From Yersinia pekkanenii (lineage in GTDB: Bacteria > Pseudomonadota > Gammaproteobacteria > Enterobacterales > Enterobacteriaceae), in contig NZ_CQAZ01000004.1 in assembly GCF_001152565.1 (NCBI RefSeq), positions 62,001 to 126,000 on the forward strand: DNA of 64,000 nt, read 5' to 3'. Both the position numbers and the translations under genes were made by a program. The notes beneath the pieces are model-generated. The model searched no databases. It saw only the letters and a list, made by a program, of their open reading frames with translations, and had not been told where the DNA came from. This document shows positions 46,439 through 56,113 of the stretch, in pieces. Positions within the stretch are counted from its first letter, which is position 1. Every line of letters begins with the position of its first letter.

Positions 46439-47839
46439 ATGAGCGTAGTGCCTGTAGTCGACGTACTGCAAGGCCGTGCTGCGGTTGACAGTGAAGTCAC
46501 CGTACGCGGTTGGGTGCGTACCCGGAGAGATTCTAAAGCAGGTATCTCCTTCGTTGCCGTTTATGACGGTTCCTGCTTTGACCCGTTACAGGCCGTCGTA
46601 AATCATACTTTGCCTAATTATCAGGATGAAGTGCTGCATCTGACTACCGGTTGTTCCGTGGAAGTGACCGGAACGGTAGTGGCATCACCAGGCGAAGGCC
46701 AACGTTTTGAAATTCAGGCAACGGCTATCAACGTGGTGGGCTGGGTTGATGATCCCGATACCTACCCTATGGCAGCAAAACGTCATAGTATCGAATACTT
46801 ACGTGAAGTGGCTCACTTGCGCCCACGAACTAACCTGATTGGCGCGGTTGCCCGTGTTCGCCATACATTGGCACAAGCGATTCATCGTTTCTTCGATGAG
46901 AACGGCTACTTCTGGGTTTCTACTCCACTTATCACCGCATCCGATACTGAAGGTGCCGGTGAGATGTTCCGTGTATCAACTTTAGATCTGGAAAATCTGC
47001 CACGCACTGATACCGGTGCGGTTGATTTCAGCGAGGACTTCTTCGGTAAAGAAGCCTTCCTTACTGTATCCGGTCAGCTCAACGGTGAAACCTACGCCTG
47101 TGCGTTATCCAAAGTTTACACTTTCGGCCCAACCTTCCGTGCAGAGAACTCCAACACCAGTCGTCATCTGGCTGAATTCTGGATGGTTGAGCCTGAAGTC
47201 GCATTCGCTTCATTAGATGATGTCGCCGCTTTGGCGGAGAAAATGCTGAAATACGTTTTCCAGGCGGTACTGAATGAACGTGCCGATGACATGACGTTCT
47301 TTGCCGAGCGGGTAGATAAAGATGCCGTCGACCGGTTGCAACGTTTTGTCACCTCAGACTTCGCTCAGGTTGACTACACCGATGCTATCGAGATCTTGCA
47401 GGCATCAGGTCAAAAATTTGAGAACGACGTGTCTTGGGGCATCGACTTGTCTTCTGAGCATGAGCGTTATTTGGCTGAGAAGCACTTTAAAGCACCGGTC
47501 GTGGTCAAAAACTATCCGAAAGACATTAAAGCTTTCTATATGCGTATGAATGAAGATGGCAAAACCGTTGCGGCAATGGACGTACTTGCGCCGGGAATTG
47601 GTGAGATCATCGGTGGTTCACAACGTGAAGAACGTTTGGATGTATTGGATGCACGCCTGGCAGAAATGGGCCTCAATAAAGAAGATTATTGGTGGTATCG
47701 TGATCTGCGTCGCTACGGCACAGTACCGCATTCAGGTTTCGGCCTTGGATTTGAGCGTTTAATCTCCTATGTAACCGGCGTTCAAAACGTTCGGGATGTC
47801 ATCCCATTCCCACGTACTCCGAGAAATGCCAGCTTCTAA
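46439..47839 (+). CDS. asnS: Asparaginyl-tRNA synthetase
   Basis: A 466-residue class II synthetase, the E. coli length. The N-terminal OB-fold binds the anticodon ([20 protein letters not shown]). Motif 2 is [20 protein letters not shown], and motif 3 is [15 protein letters not shown]. It charges tRNA-Asn. A GAGAGAAA ribosome site precedes the ATG. A strong terminator follows. Confidence 0.98.
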   Translation: MSVVPVVDVLQGRAAVDSEVTVRGWVRTRRDSKAGISFVAVYDGSCFDPLQAVVNHTLPNYQDEVLHLTTGCSVEVTGTVVASPGEGQRFEIQATAINVVGWVDDPDTYPMAAKRHSIEYLREVAHLRPRTNLIGAVARVRHTLAQAIHRFFDENGYFWVSTPLITASDTEGAGEMFRVSTLDLENLPRTDTGAVDFSEDFFGKEAFLTVSGQLNGETYACALSKVYTFGPTFRAENSNTSRHLAEFWMVEPEVAFASLDDVAALAEKMLKYVFQAVLNERADDMTFFAERVDKDAVDRLQRFVTSDFAQVDYTDAIEILQASGQKFENDVSWGIDLSSEHERYLAEKHFKAPVVVKNYPKDIKAFYMRMNEDGKTVAAMDVLAPGIGEIIGGSQREERLDVLDARLAEMGLNKEDYWWYRDLRRYGTVPHSGFGLGFERLISYVTGVQNVRDVIPFPRTPRNASF

Positions 47840-47877
47840 GTTCGTCATTTAGAAAAAAATTATATCGTTGCATAAAT

Positions 47878-47905
47878 AAAAGCCAGCTCAGCTGGCTTTT
47901 GTCAT
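47878..47905 (+). terminator. Intrinsic terminator of asnS
   Basis: AAAAGCCAGCT-C-AGCTGGCTTTT, a perfect inverted repeat, is followed by GTCATTTTT. Confidence 0.85.
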
Positions 47906-47942
47906 TTTTAAAGTTCGATCTAAGTCACAAAGTTCCCTTATA

Positions 47943-47982
47943 TTTACATTTAGTAACACATAGTTTCCCACTGAAACATATT
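47943..47982 (+). promoter_or_regulatory. OmpR-type boxes upstream of ompF
   Basis: TTTACATTTAGTAACACAT (47943-47961) and the next 20 bases, ending GAAACATATT, resemble the OmpR consensus with its TTTAC...GnAACATAT pattern. They sit upstream of the ompF promoter region as F1/F2 do in E. coli. Confidence 0.6.
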
Positions 47983-47989
47983 CAGGTAA

Positions 47990-48018
47990 TTGGTAGCATT
48001 TTCGGTCTGGATTATAAA
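47990..48018 (+). promoter_or_regulatory. Candidate ompF promoter
   Basis: TTGGTA (47990-47995) and TATAAA (48013-48018) are 17 bases apart. By alignment with the remembered E. coli leader (GAATGGAA...CAGACAC...GACACCAAACTCTC), the true start could instead be about 20 bases further down with a poor -10. The leader segment GGCAGTGGCAGGTGTC and the region at the start codon correspond to the MicF target in E. coli. Confidence 0.45.
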
Positions 48019-48136
48019 CCCTGTGAATGGAACACTGCGTTCAGACACAGACGACACCAAACTCTCAACAATAGTTCCATAAAAATTATTGGCGGCAGTG
48101 GCAGGTGTCCGAATAAAACCAATGAGGGTAATAATA

Positions 48137-49243
48137 ATGATGAAGCGCAATATTCTTGCAGTAGTAATCCCAGCATTGTTAGCAGCTGGCGCGGCTAATG
48201 CAGCAGAAATCTACAACAAAGACGGCAACAAACTTGACCTGTACGGTAAAGTTGACGCGCGTCACCAGTTCTCTGACAACGCTGGCCAAGACGGCGACAA
48301 ATCTTATGTTCGTTTCGGCTTCAAAGGCGAAACTCAAATTACTAACGAACTGACCGGTTACGGCCAGTGGGAATATAACGTTCAGGCGAACAACGCTGAA
48401 GGCGCCGACGCTCAAGATGGCAACGCAACCCGTCTGGGCTTTGCTGGTCTGAAATTTGCTGAATTCGGTTCATTCGACTACGGCCGTAACTACGGCGTAA
48501 TCTATGACGTTAACGCATGGACTGACATGCTGCCAGTGTTCGGTGGTGATTCAATCTCCAACTCTGACAACTACATGACTGGCCGTTCTACTGGCTTGGC
48601 TACTTACCGTAACACCAACTTCTTCGGTCTGGTTGATGGTCTGAACTTTGCTCTGCAATACCAAGGTAAAAATGACCGTGGTAATACTGGTGATGCGCTG
48701 ACAGAATCTAACGGTGACGGCTTCGGTATCTCTTCTACTTATGATATCGGTTACGGCGTGAACTTCGGTGCTGGTTACTCTACAGCTAACCGTACTACTG
48801 CTCAGAAAGATGCTCACCTGGCTAACCTGACATTTGCTGAAGGCGATAAAGCTCAGGCATGGAACGTTGGTGCTAAATTCGACGCAAACAACGTATACTT
48901 GGCTGCAATGTATGCTGAAACTCAGAACCTGACTCCATTTGGTCACAATTCAGTTGCTAACAAGACTCGTGACATTGAAATCACTGCACAGTACCAGTTC
49001 GACTTCGGTCTGCGTCCATCTCTGGGCTATGTTCAGTCCAAAGGTAAGGATCTGAACAACAATACTGATGACAATCATGATCTGTTGAAATATGTTTCTG
49101 TTGGTACTTACTACGCGTTCAACAAAAACATGACCACCTATGTTGATTACAAAATCAACTTGCTGGACGAAGACAACTTCACCCGCGCTAACGGTCTGAA
49201 TACCGACGACGTTGTTGGTGTTGGCTTGGTTTACCAGTTCTAA
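48137..49243 (+). CDS. ompF: Outer membrane porin OmpF
   Basis: A 368-residue trimeric general porin. The signal peptide is residues 1-22 ([20 protein letters not shown] plus NA), and the mature protein begins [19 protein letters not shown]. Barrel hallmarks are [33 protein letters not shown], the constriction-loop segment [10 protein letters not shown] and the terminal strand ending VYQF with C-terminal Phe. Position between asnS and aspC makes it ompF rather than ompC. GAGGG precedes the double ATG. A longer open frame upstream covers the leader and is not coding. Confidence 0.95.
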   Translation: MMKRNILAVVIPALLAAGAANAAEIYNKDGNKLDLYGKVDARHQFSDNAGQDGDKSYVRFGFKGETQITNELTGYGQWEYNVQANNAEGADAQDGNATRLGFAGLKFAEFGSFDYGRNYGVIYDVNAWTDMLPVFGGDSISNSDNYMTGRSTGLATYRNTNFFGLVDGLNFALQYQGKNDRGNTGDALTESNGDGFGISSTYDIGYGVNFGAGYSTANRTTAQKDAHLANLTFAEGDKAQAWNVGAKFDANNVYLAAMYAETQNLTPFGHNSVANKTRDIEITAQYQFDFGLRPSLGYVQSKGKDLNNNTDDNHDLLKYVSVGTYYAFNKNMTTYVDYKINLLDEDNFTRANGLNTDDVVGVGLVYQF

Positions 49244-49284
49244 GTCAGACTTAACCAGGCAGTTTCTCTGCTGACGTAAGTTGG

Positions 49285-49320
49285 AAAAAAAGACAGGGCT
49301 TCGGCTCTGTCTTTTTATTT
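49285..49320 (+). terminator. Intrinsic terminator of ompF
   Basis: AAAAAAGACAGGGC-TTCG-GCTCTGTCTTTTT with a TTCG tetraloop and T run. Confidence 0.92.
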
Positions 49321-49501
49321 TTATCCTTAGTTAATTTAGGGATATTACGCTACCAATAGGTCTATTCTGCCGATTTTTCACCCCGAATCCCCCCGTCTCA
49401 CAACATTCATTTCTTTTTGTCGCAAACGGTTGGCAAAGGCAGCAACTGGCGCTACCCTGATGGTTCTGTTTGCTTAACGCTAAGCCATGGAAGCCTCTGA
49501 C

Positions 49502-50692
49502 ATGTTTGAAAAAATCACTGCTGCACCTGCTGACCCAATTCTGGGCCTGACCGATATTTTCCGCGCGGATGACCGCCCTCATAAAATCAACCTGGGGATC
49601 GGTGTCTACAAAGACGAAACCGGTAAAACGCCGGTGCTGACCAGCGTGAAGAAAGCTGAGCAGTATTTGCTGGAAAATGAAGTTACCAAAAACTATTTGG
49701 GTATTGATGGCCTGCCGGTTTTCGCCAGTTGCACACAGGAACTGTTGTTCGGTGCCAACAGCGCTATCATTAATGATAAACGTGCTCGTACCGCGCAAAC
49801 TCCTGGTGGTACCGGCGGGTTACGTATTGCCGCTGATTTTATCGCCCATCAGACCAGCGCCAAACGTGTCTGGGTCAGTAACCCAAGTTGGCCAAACCAT
49901 AAAAACATTTTTGCCGCTGCTGGTCTGGAAGTCGTTGAATATGACTATTATGATGCTGCAAACCATGCACTGGACTTTGATGGGCTATTAAATAGCCTGT
50001 CAGAAGCCCAGTCAGGTGATGTGGTGTTGTTCCATGGCTGCTGCCATAACCCAACCGGTATCGACCCAACAGAAGCCCAGTGGAGCCAATTGGCGGAACT
50101 GTCTGTTGCTAAAGGTTGGTTGCCACTGTTTGACTTTGCCTACCAGGGTTTTGCCAAAGGTCTGGAAGAAGATGCTCAGGGTCTGCGTATTTTCGCGGCA
50201 ACACATCAAGAACTGATTGTTTGCAGTTCTTATTCGAAAAACTTTGGTCTGTATAATGAGCGTGTCGGGGCTTGCACCATTGTTGCTGCTAGCAGCGAAG
50301 TGGCTGATGTCGCTTTCAGCCAGGTTAAAGCCGTTATCCGTGCTAACTATTCTAACCCACCCGCTCACGGTGCTTCAGTAGTTGCCACCATTTTGAGCAA
50401 CCCGGCACTGCGTGCAATTTGGGAACAAGAACTGACTGATATGCGCCAGCGCATTCACCGTATGCGTCAGTTGTTTGTTAAAACTTTGCAGGAAAAAGGC
50501 GCGAAACAGGATTTCAGCTTTATCATTAACCAAAATGGTATGTTCTCGTTCAGTGGCCTGAGCAAAGAACAAGTCCTGCGTCTGCGCGATGAATTCGCTG
50601 TTTATGCCGTTAACTCTGGTCGGGTTAACGTTGCAGGGATGACACCTGGCAACATGGCACCACTGTGTGAAGCTATCGTCGCGGTGCTCTAA
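49502..50692 (+). CDS. aspC: Aspartate aminotransferase
   Basis: A 396-residue PLP enzyme, the E. coli length. The PLP Lys is in [16 protein letters not shown], the cofactor-contact motif is [12 protein letters not shown], and the substrate Arg lies near the C-terminus. It interconverts aspartate/2-oxoglutarate and oxaloacetate/glutamate. The ATG at 49502 ([16 protein letters not shown]) equals the E. coli start; GGAAG lies upstream. A bidirectional terminator follows. Confidence 0.98.
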   Translation: MFEKITAAPADPILGLTDIFRADDRPHKINLGIGVYKDETGKTPVLTSVKKAEQYLLENEVTKNYLGIDGLPVFASCTQELLFGANSAIINDKRARTAQTPGGTGGLRIAADFIAHQTSAKRVWVSNPSWPNHKNIFAAAGLEVVEYDYYDAANHALDFDGLLNSLSEAQSGDVVLFHGCCHNPTGIDPTEAQWSQLAELSVAKGWLPLFDFAYQGFAKGLEEDAQGLRIFAATHQELIVCSSYSKNFGLYNERVGACTIVAASSEVADVAFSQVKAVIRANYSNPPAHGASVVATILSNPALRAIWEQELTDMRQRIHRMRQLFVKTLQEKGAKQDFSFIINQNGMFSFSGLSKEQVLRLRDEFAVYAVNSGRVNVAGMTPGNMAPLCEAIVAVL

Positions 50693-50716
50693 TTAAGTTT
50701 CAGTGAGCTAATGGTC

Positions 50717-50745
50717 AAAAGGGTGTATTAGGCACCCTTTTATTT
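50717..50745. terminator. Bidirectional terminator between aspC and the EAL gene
   Basis: AAAAGGGTG-TATTAGG-CACCCTTTT with T-rich flank on the plus strand, and A/T symmetry serving the convergent minus gene too. Confidence 0.85.
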
Positions 50746-50772
50746 TGACGCATATGCCAAACCAAGTAGATG

Positions 50773-52314
50773 TTAATGAAACATATATTTGGCAAATTCG
50801 CTCATCGGCATCGGTCGCCCATACATATAACCTTGCAGATAATCAACATTATGGGCCTGTAAATAGCGCATTTGTGTCTCGTTCTCTACCCCTTCAGCAA
50901 TAGTCTGTAATCCCAGCCGGGTAGCCAAATCAATCACATTATCCACAATGTGGCTCGACAGCGCATCTGAGCCGATCATGCCGACAAAACTTTGGTCAAT
51001 TTTCAGGAAATCGACTTTAAACTTCTGTAAATAAGTCAGACTTGAATGCCCAGTGCCAAAATCATCAATAGCAATAAACACCCCCAAGGTATGAAGTTCT
51101 GCAAATAATCTGTCAGTAATTTCATCTGTAACAATCAATTTTCGCTCAGTCAATTCCAGTGTGATATTAATTTTATTTCCACCAAAAGCCTGAATGAAAT
51201 TACGGCAATCATCGACCAAGCTCAGGTCGTGGCAATGATTCGCACTGATATTAAAACCGAAGTGGAAACCTTCAGGCAGTTGATTGACATGAGGAGCAAA
51301 AGCCACGCTGACTTGCTGCATCATAGACCGAGTCATCGGCACGATAAGTTCACTGTCCTCCGCCATCGGAATAAATTTATTCGGTTGAATTAAGCCATGG
51401 CCGGGATGCTGCCAACGCATTAATACCTCGCATCCAACCCAACATTGCTCTTTACCTGACACAATAGGTTGCATGTAAGGAATAAATTCATTGTTATCCA
51501 ATGCCTGTTTTAATACCTGCGTCGGTGATACAGCCCTGCCTGATAACCAAAAAACAAGGGTGGCAGAGCCAACACTCATTAAGATGAAGAAGATCAGACT
51601 GCCTTGATTATATTGCCAAGCATAAGCCCTATATTGCTGGTTAGAAAGCGTGGTACTTAATGAATAAGCATATTTTTCTGAAGCCAGATATAAAGGCTCA
51701 CTTCCTGCGGGAGGCTTACCTGAATGTACAACACCCGTCGCATCCATCCATTTATCGCCCACTCTCAGTTGTAACTCAATATCGCCACTCAGTAAGTTAA
51801 GAATACTGCGCAAGTAATAACCATCGACAGCGACCAGTACGCTGTAATCACCCCGTACATGCCGGTAGACCATCAAAGCACGATCAGGCGTGACATCATT
51901 ACCGCCCATTAATTCTAATTGACCATTTATAAACATAGCTAAATCAAACGGAGTTGTAAGCGGACCATATATTGAGGAGCAGTAAATATTACCGCCCTTA
52001 GTCAAAGAGACTGACCGAACATCGGGTATTAGTACCACTTGATCCCGTAAATTCTGCACAACGTCTAAACAGGGTTTCCCTAAACCAGTTTCGACCTGAA
52101 TGGCCGCATGTTGCAAATTATTAAATATCTGATCAAACCGCGCTCTACCCTGTAATAATTTAGTCTCCGCATCCTTATGCATATTTGCTTTTGTTTGCGC
52201 ATAAATCACTATTGCGCCCACCAACAGAAATAAGAGTAATACTATGCAAGAAAAACCCAGCCGGGACAGGAGTTTATTCAGTCTGAAACGACGAAATGGC
52301 ATAGTGGATTCCAT
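50773..52314 (-). CDS. Membrane-bound c-di-GMP phosphodiesterase with CSS motif and EAL domain
   Basis: A 513-residue protein. One transmembrane helix lies near residues 20-39, a periplasmic CSS-motif domain holds C112-S-S, a second helix lies near 238-258, and an EAL domain runs from about 265 to the end. The signature reads E296-V-L in place of EAL, but the catalytic set looks complete: Glu in EVL, Asn in NISANH, Glu in ELTERK, DDFGTGHSSL, Lys in FLKIDQSFV, Glu in AEGVE and Gln in LQGYMYGRP. CSS-type enzymes are controlled by periplasmic redox state through DsbA/DsbB. It is inserted between aspC and gloC, where E. coli has no such gene. A start at a Met four codons later is also possible. 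Confidence 0.9.
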   Translation of the reverse strand: MESTMPFRRFRLNKLLSRLGFSCIVLLLFLLVGAIVIYAQTKANMHKDAETKLLQGRARFDQIFNNLQHAAIQVETGLGKPCLDVVQNLRDQVVLIPDVRSVSLTKGGNIYCSSIYGPLTTPFDLAMFINGQLELMGGNDVTPDRALMVYRHVRGDYSVLVAVDGYYLRSILNLLSGDIELQLRVGDKWMDATGVVHSGKPPAGSEPLYLASEKYAYSLSTTLSNQQYRAYAWQYNQGSLIFFILMSVGSATLVFWLSGRAVSPTQVLKQALDNNEFIPYMQPIVSGKEQCWVGCEVLMRWQHPGHGLIQPNKFIPMAEDSELIVPMTRSMMQQVSVAFAPHVNQLPEGFHFGFNISANHCHDLSLVDDCRNFIQAFGGNKINITLELTERKLIVTDEITDRLFAELHTLGVFIAIDDFGTGHSSLTYLQKFKVDFLKIDQSFVGMIGSDALSSHIVDNVIDLATRLGLQTIAEGVENETQMRYLQAHNVDYLQGYMYGRPMPMSEFAKYMFH

Positions 52315-52492
52315 TAAAAGGCGCTCGCAATACTACGAAATAAAGACGACAGTAAAACTATTCCAGCCCCATAACTCAAGGTTTAAGGCTCACAAAATGT
52401 TTTAACTATCGATTAAATATAACGTAAAAAGGCACCTGAATGGCGCCTTCCTTGATATTCCCTCTATTTATGATGCTAATAAACGGCCATCA

Positions 52493-53140
52493 TCACCAAA
52501 CCGCCGGTTCTTCACGGATAAACGGGTTAGTCTGCCGTTCGTGACCTAATGTAGACATTGGGCCATGACCGGGAATAAATGTTATATCATCGCCCAAAGG
52601 CAATAATTTGCTACGGATGGAATTAATCAGTTGCTGATGATCACCACGCGGGAAATCACTGCGCCCAACCCCACCATTAAAGATAACATCACCGACCAGT
52701 GCCAGGCGGCCTGATTGATCAATAAAGACAATGTGACCTGGCGTATGCCCTGGGCAATGCAATACCGACAACTCAACTTCACCGACGGTGATTTTGTCAC
52801 CCTCTTCCAACCAGCGAGTCGGGGTAAAGGCTTCACATTCACTTAGCCCAAACATTCTGCTTTGAGCTGGCAACCCTTCTAACCAAAAAGTGTCTTCTTT
52901 TTCAGGGCCATAAATAGGTACCTGAAAATGTGCGGCTAACTCAGCGGCAGCACCCACGTGGTCAAGATGGCCATGTGTCAGTAAAATCTGGCTGACCTTA
53001 ACCCCTTGACGGGTAACTTCAGCCATGATCTTGGCAGCATCACCACCAGGATCCACCAATGCAGCTTGCCCTGTTGCCTCACACCAGATTAACGTGCAAT
53101 TCTGGCTAAAGGCCGTTACCGGAATTATTTGATATTTCAT
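52493..53140 (-). CDS. gloC: Hydroxyacylglutathione hydrolase GloC (glyoxalase II-type)
   Basis: A 215-residue metallo-beta-lactamase-fold hydrolase, the length of E. coli YcbL/GloC. The dinuclear metal motif is T-H56-G-H58-L-D60-H61, with further ligands in [14 protein letters not shown] and FIPGHGP. It hydrolyses S-lactoylglutathione to lactate and glutathione, clearing methylglyoxal; mgsA, which makes methylglyoxal, is in the same window. The ATG at 53140 has TTGGAG upstream; a start seven codons earlier lacks support. Confidence 0.96.
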   Translation of the reverse strand: MKYQIIPVTAFSQNCTLIWCEATGQAALVDPGGDAAKIMAEVTRQGVKVSQILLTHGHLDHVGAAAELAAHFQVPIYGPEKEDTFWLEGLPAQSRMFGLSECEAFTPTRWLEEGDKITVGEVELSVLHCPGHTPGHIVFIDQSGRLALVGDVIFNGGVGRSDFPRGDHQQLINSIRSKLLPLGDDITFIPGHGPMSTLGHERQTNPFIREEPAVW

Positions 53141-53199
53141 AGAGCTCCAACCCCAATACACTCATCAATATATTCAAGGTATTGGCATAAAAATGCAAG

Positions 53200-53748
53200 T
53201 TACCAGGTTCGTGTTGGCCCGGTATCAATATGCACAAAGTTACTGCGAGGATAATATCCTACACCACCCGCACGCATTTTTAATGCCGCTTTGCGAATAT
53301 TGCTCAATTGAATACCTTCAATATGAAAATCCATCGCCTGCCCCTTAGTGTGGTAGCTGTGCTTGGCCACACCCCGACTACGCTCACGCAGTTCATTATT
53401 GGTATCAAGCGAACGGTAACCTGAAATAAGCTGTACCGGTTTAGTTGTTCCGAGAAGCACCTGGAGACGGTATAGCTGATCAAACAGACGGGGATCGATG
53501 TTTTTCACTTTATTGGCACGGTAGTCGCGGAATATATGGTTTAAGCGGGAAAGTTCATCTTTGTTATAGCCCCGACCATCAAAAAATTCGGCTTTTATGG
53601 ACTCGCCTGTATTGAGATTATTCAGGGTCAAGATCCGTGGGCGAGGAGTAGAAAGGGTAGCGAATGCTTGCCCTGGAAGCAGCGATATACCCAGCGCTAC
53701 CCCGCCTAACGTTAGCCATTTACGGCGATAATTATCAATTTTATCCAT
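53200..53748 (-). CDS. mepK: Murein DD-endopeptidase MepK (YcbK, M15 family)
   Basis: A 182-residue peptidase with a twin-arginine-type signal (RRKWLTLGGVALG, residues 8-20) and cleavage likely after AFA. The M15 zinc motif is H133-TKGQAM-D140 with a second His near the end in NFVHIDTGP. E. coli MepK cleaves DD- and LD-crosslinks to allow wall growth. It lies between ldtD and gloC, as in E. coli. Confidence 0.95.
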   Translation of the reverse strand: MDKIDNYRRKWLTLGGVALGISLLPGQAFATLSTPRPRILTLNNLNTGESIKAEFFDGRGYNKDELSRLNHIFRDYRANKVKNIDPRLFDQLYRLQVLLGTTKPVQLISGYRSLDTNNELRERSRGVAKHSYHTKGQAMDFHIEGIQLSNIRKAALKMRAGGVGYYPRSNFVHIDTGPTRTW

Positions 53749-53939
53749 GATCTCTGTTAATACCCGGCAAAAATGTCAAAAGAAAGCACTAAATGTGCCG
53801 TCACGAACCATAACCGCCTACGGAAAACCAGTCAACCTGCATTCACTGTGAGTTTAGGTTCGGTTATAGGGAACCCCTATTTGGAGTCCCCATTCGACAA
53901 CCCGATATTAAGACCATTAGTTATTGAGTTTTACTGCAT

Positions 53940-55814
53940 TTATTGTAGTAAAAGCTCAACTTGAGGTGCTATTTGTGCGCCAGATCTCACCGTCTTATCA
54001 TAATTGTAAATATCTGTTCTAAATTGTGGTTTACCGTCATCCGCAACCCATGCGGTCAGGTAATACAATTGTACCGGGATACGTTGGCGAATATTAACGT
54101 AAGTGGTGTCCCCCTGCTTCAAGGTAGAAGAGACCCGCGCATTATTCCAACCCGCATCCTGCAATAGCATATTCGCTAAATCAGAGGCTTTATTCACACG
54201 GACACAACCTGAGCTCAACGCGCGGATATCTTTCTGGAACAAGCCATGGTTCGGCGTGTCATGCAGATAGATAGCATCAGAACTTGGCATGTTGAATTTG
54301 AAACGCCCTAATGAATTACTGGCACCTGGTGCCTGACGCAAACGATAAGGGAAGTTATTCGCTGAAATCATGTTCCAGTCGATCATCGAAGGGTCGACGA
54401 TTTGCGCCTCATTACTCCAACCAGACAATACGGTATAACCATGGCGCTGGAAATAACCAGCATCATGGCGCGCTTTTGGCACGATATCCTGACGTACCAA
54501 AGAGGTTGGTACGTTCCATGGTGGATTGACAACCACATTATTCAACGCACTGCTCATTAACGGTGTTTTGCGGCTCGGACGGCCAACAATCACCCGGGAT
54601 GAGAGCACCTCCGTGCCATCCTTATAATAATTCAGTGAATAGTTTGGGATGTTTACCATGATGCCGTTATCGACACGTCCTGGCAAAATACGTAACCGCT
54701 GAATATTCAATGCTAATAATGTGGCCCGCGTTTGTGGTGAAACATTCAACCATTCGCGGGTTCGGGTACCGATAACCCCATCATCATTCAACCCATGCCA
54801 TTGTTGAAAACGTTTGACTGCCGCTACCAACTCTGGCGTGTACACATTGTCTATTATGGTCGCGGTAGTCGCCAGCGGTGCGGGTGAAGATGCGGCAACA
54901 CCGCCGGTGATGGCAACATCCGCTACAGGTGCCGCTGAGGGGCTGACCACCAGACTATGAGCCTGAGCACGGCTCTTTTCCTCATCAACAGAGAGGTCGT
55001 CATTCACTGCGGCTATCGCTGGATTATCAACCGGAATAACCTCCGGGCCTTTTACCGGTATCGATGCTACCGGGTGCAGCATGCCAGTTCTGTCGAGAAT
55101 TTCTCGCAGAGCAGGAATATCGTCGCTGAGCTGACCCGGACGCAGGCTTGGGCCATTGGCCATTTGTGGCCATGGTTGCCGATCAGTCAGCATCTTTTTC
55201 AATGCCTGTTGCATTTTGTCGTATTGAGGATGTTGGGGAGCTAAAGACGCCAGATAGGATGCAGTGGTGCCTTCGTGTACCGCTTGCTGCCAGCGATTTA
55301 AAATCGTCGCCGGCGGCATCGCCATCTTGTATGGCACATTGCTGTATAACCAAACATTACCGTTAGCACCCACGCCGGAGATAAAATGTAAATACCCCAG
55401 CATGGCATCCGATAAAATAATATCGCGGGCCACACCGGTAATTTCAGGGTCACTTAGCCATTTTACCCATTGCATAAATTGTGGCTGAATACCGGAGAGT
55501 GCAACTTCTGCCAATTGTTGCTGAAAACGCTGCACCGCCACTTTGTCCTGCCACATGGGCTGCATCGCGTTAGAGGTATAGAGTAATGCCAGCTCAGAGG
55601 GATAGAGTGGAGTGACCGTTTTAGGCAAAGCCGCCAATAATGGTGAGCGGCTTTGTGCTACCGACATCGTTGTACCCTCTATCGGTAGCGCTGAAGATGA
55701 ATCTACAGGCACAGCAGGTACTGTCGCTGATGTGGTCAATACTGGCATCAAGCTGCAAATGAAAGCGCAGTATAATGCGAATGAACGGTGCGAATTTCGT
55801 TTCCCTATCGACAT
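53940..55814 (-). CDS. ldtD: L,D-transpeptidase LdtD (YcbB)
   Basis: A 624-residue periplasmic enzyme with a basic N-terminus and one signal/anchor segment (residues 10-30). A peptidoglycan-binding domain comes mid-chain ([20 protein letters not shown]), and the YkuD catalytic domain has HDTPNHGLF and [10 protein letters not shown] with catalytic C537. It makes 3-3 crosslinks, giving beta-lactam tolerance in E. coli. A Ser/Pro/Ala-rich insert near residues 265-310 makes it longer than E. coli YcbB (615). Confidence 0.96.
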   Translation of the reverse strand: MSIGKRNSHRSFALYCAFICSLMPVLTTSATVPAVPVDSSSALPIEGTTMSVAQSRSPLLAALPKTVTPLYPSELALLYTSNAMQPMWQDKVAVQRFQQQLAEVALSGIQPQFMQWVKWLSDPEITGVARDIILSDAMLGYLHFISGVGANGNVWLYSNVPYKMAMPPATILNRWQQAVHEGTTASYLASLAPQHPQYDKMQQALKKMLTDRQPWPQMANGPSLRPGQLSDDIPALREILDRTGMLHPVASIPVKGPEVIPVDNPAIAAVNDDLSVDEEKSRAQAHSLVVSPSAAPVADVAITGGVAASSPAPLATTATIIDNVYTPELVAAVKRFQQWHGLNDDGVIGTRTREWLNVSPQTRATLLALNIQRLRILPGRVDNGIMVNIPNYSLNYYKDGTEVLSSRVIVGRPSRKTPLMSSALNNVVVNPPWNVPTSLVRQDIVPKARHDAGYFQRHGYTVLSGWSNEAQIVDPSMIDWNMISANNFPYRLRQAPGASNSLGRFKFNMPSSDAIYLHDTPNHGLFQKDIRALSSGCVRVNKASDLANMLLQDAGWNNARVSSTLKQGDTTYVNIRQRIPVQLYYLTAWVADDGKPQFRTDIYNYDKTVRSGAQIAPQVELLLQ

Positions 55815-56113
55815 GCTATGCCCCCGGTATGCTTATCTAAATACGTCATAGTCTGTCGTTACCCTTCGTCCTTAAAGTTACAGCAACGTTAGGTTGCTCT
55901 CGGTGCTCGGCCTATTTATATTATGATTCAAACAGAATGCCCCTTAAGTGGTCAATGATATAAATTTAACCATTTACGTTACGCTAACAGATTTCCTACC
56001 GTTATAAAATATAACCCTAAGCTGTGGCAAAAATAAAAATGGCCGCTTTTCAGCGACCATTTAATAAGATTAATTATTACTGCGTACTATCTGAACAATA
56101 ATTAATCGCCGAG
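55815..56113. other. mukB-ldtD intergenic region
   Basis: A 299-base gap on the minus-strand side between mukB and ldtD. It contains the mukB terminator at its right end; no gene is seen in the rest. Confidence 0.6.
56028..56062 (-). terminator. Intrinsic terminator of the mukB operon
   Basis: On the minus strand AAATGG-T-CGCT-GAAA-AGCG-G-CCATTT folds into an 11-bp stem (one G-U pair) closed by a GAAA tetraloop and is followed by TTATTTTT. Confidence 0.88.

Noticed and set aside
53866-53890. GGGAACCCC/GGAGTCCCC as a terminator for mepK-side transcripts
   Set aside because: Stem needs two G-U pairs and no T run follows; lies between genes of one strand and may be an mRNA hairpin only.
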